DNA of 64,000 bases from CAZUHB01 sp964620445 (lineage in GTDB: Bacteria > Planctomycetota > B15-G4 > CAYZWU01), in the NCBI GenBank assembly GCA_964620445.1, contig CAZUHB010000017.1, positions 41,309-105,308 on the forward strand, in the 5' to 3' direction. The first letter of the stretch is position 1. Each line of letters begins with the position of its first letter. The notes below the pieces were generated by a model. That model was not told the origin of the DNA, did no database searches, and worked only from the letters and a program-made list of their open reading frames with translations. Of the stretch, positions 59,393 through 64,000 are shown one piece after another. Made by a program: the position numbers and the translations under genes.

Positions 59393-60478
59393 ATGAAACA
59401 CCTCAAAATCTTCTCGCTGGTGGGCGTCGCATTTTTGATGTTTGCGTCACTGATCCAGGCAGACACGATCGAGCTCAAAGACGGGAAGCTCCTCCTCCGA
59501 GTCAAAATCCAGAAGGAAGGATTGCTCAAGGTCGAGTACAAGAAACCCGGCCTGCCCACGCAATACGTCGATTCCCTCCGTGTCAAGGAGATCAAATACG
59601 ACTCGACGGGCAACGAGTACAAGGCTGCCAAGGAGGCCGTGTCCAACCAGGCATTTCGCGAGGCGTCCGATCTCTACCTCGTCGTGGCGGACAAGTCGGA
59701 CCACAGGCCCGTGTTCCGCGCCCACTGCCTCTTCAAGGCAGCCGACTACGCCAAGATGGCTGCTGACTGGAACGGCGCGGTGGAAGGTTTTACCCTCTTT
59801 TGCAACGAGTATCCCGACCACCGGCTCTATCCGGCCGGGCTCGAGAACCGGGCGATCGCCCTTCTCAACCGGGGAGATCCTGCCAAGGCCAAGAGCGCCT
59901 TCGGGCTGTTTCAGAAGAAAGTGAAAGAGAAGGGTCTGCCCGACTACTGGAAGTTCGAGGCCGAGTACTGGATGAACTTCATGCTCGAGCGCGAGAATCC
60001 TTCCAAGGCCTCGAAGGTGTATCGCGACATCTACGACAAGACCAAGGATTCCTATCCCACGATCGCGAACAAGGCCCGGCTCCGTATCGGCCGCGTTCTG
60101 ATGCAGCAGAAGCAGTACAAGAATGCGGTCAAGCTTTTCGACGAGATCATCGACAACCGCGATCCCAACGACGTGTCGGAACGCGAGGTCCTGTCGTGGG
60201 CCTATCTCAGCCGCGGCCACTGCGTGATGAACATGCCGATGAAGGGGGATGGCAAGGCGGAATTCAAGGCAGCGCTCTACGACATGCTCCGCGCCGTCTA
60301 TCATTACGAGGACGTGGGCTCGACGCAGGCCGAGGGTATGTTCTGGGCGGGCAAGTGCTTCCAGTCCCTTGGCGGCCCTGAATCGGGCAAGAAGTGGCAG
60401 GCGCTCTATCGCCGCATTCAGAGGGAGTGGCCGGGCACCCAGTGGGCGCAGCTGGCTGCCAAGGAAGTCAGCAACTAG
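59393..60478 (+). CDS. Exported TPR-like protein
   Basis: A 361-residue protein from ATG 59393, six bases after AAGGAG. It has a signal peptide (KIFSLVGVAFLMFASLIQA) and a start of DTIELKDGKLLLRVKIQKEG like the beta-strand region of the 54975 protein. The rest is helical with TPR-like pairs (FREASDLYLVVADKS, WNGAVEGFTLFCNEYPDH, PAKAKSAFGLFQKKVKEKG, RIGRVLMQQKQYKNAVKLFDEII). Such proteins act as scaffolds in the periplasm, for example next to secretion or BAM-type machines, but no partner can be named. The gene is alone in its unit. Confidence 0.8.
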   Translation: MKHLKIFSLVGVAFLMFASLIQADTIELKDGKLLLRVKIQKEGLLKVEYKKPGLPTQYVDSLRVKEIKYDSTGNEYKAAKEAVSNQAFREASDLYLVVADKSDHRPVFRAHCLFKAADYAKMAADWNGAVEGFTLFCNEYPDHRLYPAGLENRAIALLNRGDPAKAKSAFGLFQKKVKEKGLPDYWKFEAEYWMNFMLERENPSKASKVYRDIYDKTKDSYPTIANKARLRIGRVLMQQKQYKNAVKLFDEIIDNRDPNDVSEREVLSWAYLSRGHCVMNMPMKGDGKAEFKAALYDMLRAVYHYEDVGSTQAEGMFWAGKCFQSLGGPESGKKWQALYRRIQREWPGTQWAQLAAKEVSN

Positions 60479-60680
60479 ACGTATCGAGAATCGATCAAAT
60501 CCGGACGTCGATGAGAGGTCCGGAGGGGCTGTCCCCTCTGCCCGTTCTCCGCGTCGCGAAGATTTCGACAGATCCGCGCCCGCGGATTCACGTGTTTGTC
60601 TCGGGCAAAAGAAGCCGCCCGCTTTCGAATAACTTTCTCAACCGCCTCCGAGGGCAACAGGAACGACGGGTCCGAAGGAA

Positions 60681-61328
60681 TTGCTATTCACGAAAGACCT
60701 GACCACACATCCTCTGAAACCGATCGGTTTTGCCAATCGCTGCCTGTACGCATTTGGCTGGGTGATTCTCTACTGCTTCCTGAAGACCTATTGCGCCTTC
60801 AGGCGGGAGGGCCCCCGGCTTCCTGACGGTCCGGTCATCGTGGCCGCCAACCACGAGTCCTTTATCGATCCCCCAGTTCTGCAGGTCGCCGTGGGCGCGC
60901 GCCGGTTGCGCTTCATGATGATCGAGGATTTCTATTACACGCGCCTGCTCAACCGGTTCTGCAACGCGATGCGGTGCGTGGCCGTCAAGACTGACAGTAC
61001 GAACAAGACCTCGATCAACCTGGCCCTCGAGGTCCTCGACGCCGGCATGCCCGTGGCGATCTTTCCGCAAGGGGCGCGGATGGCCCCGGGCGATCTGAGC
61101 GGCGCCTCCAAGGGCGTGGCATTCCTGGCGCGGCGCGCAAAGGTGCCTGTCGTTCCCGTTCGGATCAGGGGCGCGGCGAAGGTGCTGCCGCGAGGCGCCT
61201 GGTTTCCCCGACCCCGTCGGATCACGGTCCACATCGGCGAACCGATCGACTTCCGCCCTCGTGAGGGCGAGTCCCTGAACCTCGACGGAATCAAGGACAG
61301 GATCATGTCTGCTATCGAGAATCTCTGA
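60681..61328 (+). CDS. PlsC-like 1-acyl-glycerol-3-phosphate acyltransferase
   Basis: A 215-residue membrane-bound protein starting with TTG 60681 after AAGGAA (very short spacing). Motif I is AANHESFIDPP with the His-x4-Asp catalytic pair; motif II is near MMIEDFYYTRLLNRF. Motif III, normally FPEGTRS, reads FPQGARM, with Gln replacing Glu; motif IV is PVVPVRIRGA. It should transfer an acyl chain to lysophosphatidate or a related lipid. The changed motif III may affect the glycerol-phosphate pocket. It is a single gene between a TPR protein and an ECF sigma factor. Confidence 0.88.
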   Translation: MLFTKDLTTHPLKPIGFANRCLYAFGWVILYCFLKTYCAFRREGPRLPDGPVIVAANHESFIDPPVLQVAVGARRLRFMMIEDFYYTRLLNRFCNAMRCVAVKTDSTNKTSINLALEVLDAGMPVAIFPQGARMAPGDLSGASKGVAFLARRAKVPVVPVRIRGAAKVLPRGAWFPRPRRITVHIGEPIDFRPREGESLNLDGIKDRIMSAIENL

Positions 61329-61508
61329 TCGGACGCTTCTCCTTCATCGACTTGCGAGCACTGTGCTCACCGGGCCGCATCGCGGCAGAGGTGCGCGAGA
61401 CGCCCGAGCCGGACAAAGGGGAAAGTTTTTTTCCCAAAAGGGAACATCTCCTCCCGCGGCAAGGATTCATACTCTTGCGCGGCCCGTCGACCGGGGAGGA
61501 GATCATCG

Positions 61509-62090
61509 ATGGAAAACCTCGTGCCCGTCCGGCGGACCGCTGCCCCTCATGCCGAGTTCAATACCCTTGTCATGGCGCACCGGCAAAGCGTGTGGTCCTA
61601 CATTCTCAAGCTGATCAAGGATCATCATATGGCCGACGACCTCTGCCAGGAGGTTTTCATCAGGGCCTACGAGATGTTCGATTCACTTCTCGACAAGAAC
61701 AGGGTCAGGAGCTGGCTCTTCAGTATCGGCTATCACGTGGTGATCGACTGGATACGCCGAAAGAAAACGGAAAAGAAGCTCATCTGCGCTCTCGGGAAAC
61801 TGAAACCCTCCGAGGCGACCTGGTGCTCGCCTCTGGGCGCCGCATTGCGGCGCGAGGAGATGCGGTTGGCCGACAAGGGAGTCGAAGTGTTGTGGCGCGC
61901 CGTGGACAAGCTTCCCTTTCACTATCAGCAGGTCATGAACCTGCGCTACAGGGAGCAGAACACTCTCCGCGCGATCTCATCGCAGACGGGAATTTCCGTG
62001 GGAAACATCAAGGTGAGACTTCATCGGGCGCGCAAGATACTGAACCGTGAACTGAACAGCAGGAACTCTTTTTTGAAGACCGCCCTGTAA
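61509..62090 (+). CDS. ECF-type RNA polymerase sigma factor
   Basis: A 193-residue protein with a strong ribosome site (GGGGAGGAG). Region 2 runs from about 18 to 85 (SVWSYILKLIKDHHMADDLCQEVFIRAYEMF, then RSWLFSIGYHVVIDWIRRKK), region 4 from about 125 to 185 (PFHYQQVMNLRYREQNTLRAI, then GNIKVRLHRARKILNREL). It is a normal-length ECF factor. Another sigma-like gene follows after about 60 bases, and no anti-sigma gene is adjacent. Confidence 0.93.
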   Translation: MENLVPVRRTAAPHAEFNTLVMAHRQSVWSYILKLIKDHHMADDLCQEVFIRAYEMFDSLLDKNRVRSWLFSIGYHVVIDWIRRKKTEKKLICALGKLKPSEATWCSPLGAALRREEMRLADKGVEVLWRAVDKLPFHYQQVMNLRYREQNTLRAISSQTGISVGNIKVRLHRARKILNRELNSRNSFLKTAL

Positions 62091-62150
62091 TGACGACCCC
62101 TCACCCTGCATATCCCAGTGTCGATCGCTTACGAGGGGAGGAACGGCTTG

Positions 62151-62786
62151 TTGACACGGCGAGAATCACGGGGCGATCAGCCGCGGCTCTATGCGGCCGC
62201 AGGCCGGCTCCTCGAGAGTTACGGGCGCACCGGCAAGGAGGATCTGTTCTTCAAAGTCAGTCGCGCGCTGCGGCCCTGGTTGGAGGAGTATGTCCGGAAT
62301 GCCGCCCGCAACGGGCCGGTCGATCCGGACGAGGTGATCGCGGTCGTGTTGACGAGGATCTTTCTTTACAGCTCCAGCTTCCGGTTTCAGGGCGGCCGGG
62401 CGTTCCAGTGCTGGGTGTCGGCCATCGCCCGCAACGCCGTGAAAAAGGCTTTTCGCAGCCAAATGCGGAACGCGCGCTCCCTGGACAGGATTCCGGAACC
62501 GGCCGATGAGCGTCGGTTCGATCCGTCGCGCATCACTGTCCTGCGCGAGGAGGCGCGCGAATGGGAGCGCGCCTGGTTTCTCCTCCTCCTGCTCTGCATG
62601 CGCCAGATCGCGCGAACACCGCGGGACGAGCACTCTATCCTGTTTTCGCATCATTGCAGGGGGATGTCGTTCCGGCAGATCGCCGAAAAAGTGGGTGAAC
62701 GGCCGGATCGGGTGGCCGGAAAGGTTCGGCGGGCCAGAGGGCGCTTTCTGAGGGATTTGTTGAGAACTCTCGGACCGTGGCAGTAA
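62151..62786 (+). CDS. Second, divergent ECF-like sigma factor
   Basis: A 211-residue protein. I use TTG 62151, seven bases after GGGGAGGAA; GTG 62118 and TTG 62148 are alternatives. The first half is weakly like sigma region 2 (PDEVIAVVLTRIFLYSSSFRFQGG, FQCWVSAIARNAVKKAFRSQMRN), and the C-terminus is a region-4-like helix-turn-helix (CRGMSFRQIAEKVGERPDRVAGKVRRARGRFLRDLL). It is separated from the better-conserved sigma gene by about 60 bases and may pair with it. A short Leu/Trp-rich helix lies between the two regions (ERAWFLLLLLCMRQ). Confidence 0.78.
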   Translation: MTRRESRGDQPRLYAAAGRLLESYGRTGKEDLFFKVSRALRPWLEEYVRNAARNGPVDPDEVIAVVLTRIFLYSSSFRFQGGRAFQCWVSAIARNAVKKAFRSQMRNARSLDRIPEPADERRFDPSRITVLREEAREWERAWFLLLLLCMRQIARTPRDEHSILFSHHCRGMSFRQIAEKVGERPDRVAGKVRRARGRFLRDLLRTLGPWQ

Positions 62787-63048
62787 ATCGAAAAGGCCGA
62801 GAAAATGTAAAAACCGAACGCGACGAGAGTCTGCCTGTATGGCCGAACGCTGCTGCCACAATGGCATAACCAGGTCTGGACTCCTTAAAGGCCAATATCG
62901 GAGGATGGTTTTAACATTTGAAATATCATGTGGTAATGTCATGTGTGTTTTTTTGTGTGACTTTGGTACACAATTTGGAACTCCTTGAGGAAAACCTTGA
63001 AAACCGGTCTTGATAGAGAGCTGGAGTTTGATTCGAAAGGAGTAAGAA
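62787..63048 (+). other. AT-rich leader of hsp20
   Basis: 262 non-coding bases, clearly AT-richer than the genes. CTTGAAA at 62996-63002 resembles the -35 element of heat-shock sigma factor promoters, but no CCCCAT-like -10 box follows. No CIRCE element is present. The Shine-Dalgarno AAAGGAG lies directly before the hsp20 start. Confidence 0.4.
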
Positions 63049-63513
63049 ATGGCTATCATGAAGAGAAACAAGGTGATGAATCCCTTTTTCAGGCTTGGTC
63101 GACTCGATAATGAACTGAACAGGTTCTTCCGGTGGGATACCGATTTCTTCGGGCGCAGAGACTGTTCTGCTCCAGCGGTGAACGTTTTCGAGGAGCCGGA
63201 CAGCTGGATCTTTACCTTCGAGGTTCCCGGTATCGAGCCGGAAGAGATCGACCTCAGCATCAGAGACGGTGTTCTGACCCTCAAGGGAAAGAAGACCGCT
63301 GTCGATTTGCCGGAAGGAACCAGACTGCATCGCAACGAGTTCAGCCAGGTCGAGTGCGAGTTTTCGCGGTCTCTGACCGTGCCCGACAACATCGATGAGG
63401 AGAAGATCGAGGCAGAGACGAAAAACGGCCTGTTGACCGTGACTCTCACCAAGAGCGCGAACAAGAAAGAGAAAAAGATTCAGATCCTGCCGAGGCTGGA
63501 TGAGAGGAATTAG
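63049..63513 (+). CDS. Small heat-shock protein Hsp20 (alpha-crystallin family)
   Basis: A 154-residue chaperone that binds unfolding proteins in the cytoplasm. The alpha-crystallin domain covers about 42-140: APAVNVFEEPDSWIFTFEVPGIEPEEIDLSIRDG, GVLTLKGKK, then the late ENGLLTVTLTKS (the L-x-V/I-x-L/I hallmark reads NGLLTVTL). The N-terminal arm contains the PFFRLG motif. The length is typical. The ribosome site AAAGGAG stands seven bases before ATG. Two hairpins with T runs follow the gene. Confidence 0.95.
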   Translation: MAIMKRNKVMNPFFRLGRLDNELNRFFRWDTDFFGRRDCSAPAVNVFEEPDSWIFTFEVPGIEPEEIDLSIRDGVLTLKGKKTAVDLPEGTRLHRNEFSQVECEFSRSLTVPDNIDEEKIEAETKNGLLTVTLTKSANKKEKKIQILPRLDERN

Positions 63514-63547
63514 CTTAACGTTTTGTATTAAAAACGGTTAAGTTTTT
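63514..63547 (+). terminator. Hairpin with T run directly behind hsp20
   Basis: CTTAAC-GTTTT pairs with AAAAC-GGTTAAG, with one bulged base, followed by TTTTT (63543-63547). The stem is AT-rich, so it may be a weak terminator; a second, stronger one follows. Confidence 0.55.
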
Positions 63548-63577
63548 GTAGCCACCAGCGAAACAGAGTCCTCCTCT

Positions 63578-63627
63578 AAAAAGGTCCGGATCGTCAACGA
63601 GTGAGTTGAGATCCGGCCCTTTTTTTT
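63578..63627 (+). terminator. Strong rho-independent terminator
   Basis: AAAAAGGTCCGGATC and GATCCGGCCCTTTTTTTT pair through CCGGATC/GATCCGG and further through AAAAGG/CCTTTT around a 17-base loop, ending in eight T. It ends the hsp20 transcript about 110 bases after the stop codon. Confidence 0.8.
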
Positions 63628-63862
63628 GATCCTCATGAGCGGGGAACTGTCTGCCCTGACGGGGCGCCTGGCGTTCCGGAAAGAGGGTGTGATACAACAT
63701 GGTTGATGATTTATTGCATAAAAATTGATGAAGATACCCAGATGCTTTTGATATAATTTGACCTCACCATCAGAAGGACGATTAAGCTCAACACTTTTCG
63801 CGCAAACAAGTTTGGACTTGTTGAGTTCATTTTATGTTCTGTTTAGGGTTAAGGAGGAATTC
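63628..63862 (+). other. AT-rich promoter region of the last gene
   Basis: 235 non-coding bases. A perfect TATAAT lies at 63752-63757; the TTGATG before it is 21 bases away, too far for a normal -35 box, so an extended or ECF-type promoter is possible. AAGGAGG lies just before the ATG at 63863. Confidence 0.4.
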
Positions 63863-64000
63863 ATGAAATTTCCACGTGGTTTGAAGAGCTCCCTGATCAT
63901 AGCGGCTCTTCTACTCTGCGCGTTTGGACAGCTGAACGCGCACGATATGGTTCTCGATTACCTGTACCGGTACGACTGCCAGATGGATTATCCCGACCAC
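63863..64000 (+). CDS. Start of a secreted protein, truncated by window edge
   Basis: ATG 63863 is six bases after an ideal AAGGAGG ribosome site. Forty-six codons are visible: a signal peptide (RGLKSSLIIAALLLCAFGQLNA) followed by HDMVLDYLYRYDCQMDYPDH. The mature start has a Cys and several Tyr residues and resembles no family I can name from this fragment. The rest lies outside the window. Confidence 0.75.
   Translation, partial: MKFPRGLKSSLIIAALLLCAFGQLNAHDMVLDYLYRYDCQMDYPDH

Noticed and set aside
62996..63025. Heat-shock sigma factor promoter before hsp20
   Set aside because: CTTGAAA matches a -35 element but no CCCCAT-like -10 element follows at 13-17 bases, and no CIRCE operator is present.
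1..64000. tRNA, rRNA, CRISPR arrays, transposases, integrases, phage genes
   Set aside because: I looked for T-loop-like GGTTCGAATCC runs, regularly spaced repeats and DDE or tyrosine recombinase motifs and saw none; a covariance-model search could still find a missed tRNA.

Overview
The window is about 64 kb of GC-rich (roughly 60-65% by eye), densely coding bacterial DNA. It looks like a scaffold from an uncultured Gram-negative bacterium: it contains an exactly 100-base run of N, several lipoprotein and Tat-exported (RRxFLK-type) proteins, MurJ, and many ECF-type sigma factors. The sigma-factor/carboxypeptidase-regulatory fusion, a DUF1570-like HExxH protein, a DUF4091 protein and abundant periplasmic proteins are the mix usually seen in Planctomycetota or neighbouring uncultured phyla (Eisenbacteria/Krumholzibacteriota-like). 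No rRNA, universal ribosomal protein or tRNA was seen, so the phylum stays an inference.

Layout. 1-8.6 kb is a regulatory zone: a MATE-like membrane protein (truncated by the window edge), a Cys-rich small protein coupled to an ECF sigma factor, a secreted protein, a 1034-residue membrane-anchored sigma-factor fusion, then a sensor kinase with a degraded ATP-binding domain and a response regulator with a GGDEF domain. 8.7-15.8 kb holds a Tat-exported TIM-barrel isomerase, a pair of DUF3857/transglutaminase-like exported proteins (one with intact catalytic residues, one without) and a complete two-component system. 15.9-21.0 kb is a tight hemE-hemN-hemH-hemG operon running from uroporphyrinogen III to protohaem. 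21-28.7 kb, mostly on the minus strand, has a methyltransferase, a DUF3604/PHP lipoprotein with a start-codon problem, an AAA ATPase, a DUF362 protein and topA.

28.9-40.5 kb has an M42 peptidase, an AT-richer parallel beta-helix protein bracketed by inverted copies of a short repeat, a DUF4091-endonuclease/phosphatase fusion, a perfect 44-bp-arm palindrome in which two convergent genes both terminate, a bacterial dynamin-like GTPase, and an M29 aminopeptidase-DegT aminotransferase-POT transporter operon. 40.6-45.1 kb is DUF2157-GDYXXLXY-YqeY-GDPD followed by a serpin-like secreted protein. 45.1-49.5 kb is a minus-strand operon: DUF2271-like lipoprotein, Tat aldo/keto reductase, L-cysteine desulfidase, Nramp-like transporter. 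49.6-64 kb carries an ATPase, a giant spermidine-synthase-like membrane/TPR protein, a translationally coupled TauE/SafE-ThiS pair, a DUF1570 protein, MurJ with a YqeB-like protein, a TPR-like exported protein, a PlsC-like acyltransferase, two adjacent ECF sigma factors, an Hsp20 with strong terminators, and the start of a secreted protein.

No phage, insertion sequence, CRISPR array or integrase was recognised. The most unusual items are the membrane-anchored sigma fusion, the pseudokinase-like histidine kinase, the active/inactive transglutaminase pair, the giant palindrome shared by two genes, the repeat-flanked beta-helix gene and a pseudoknot-capable element before the dynamin-like gene.
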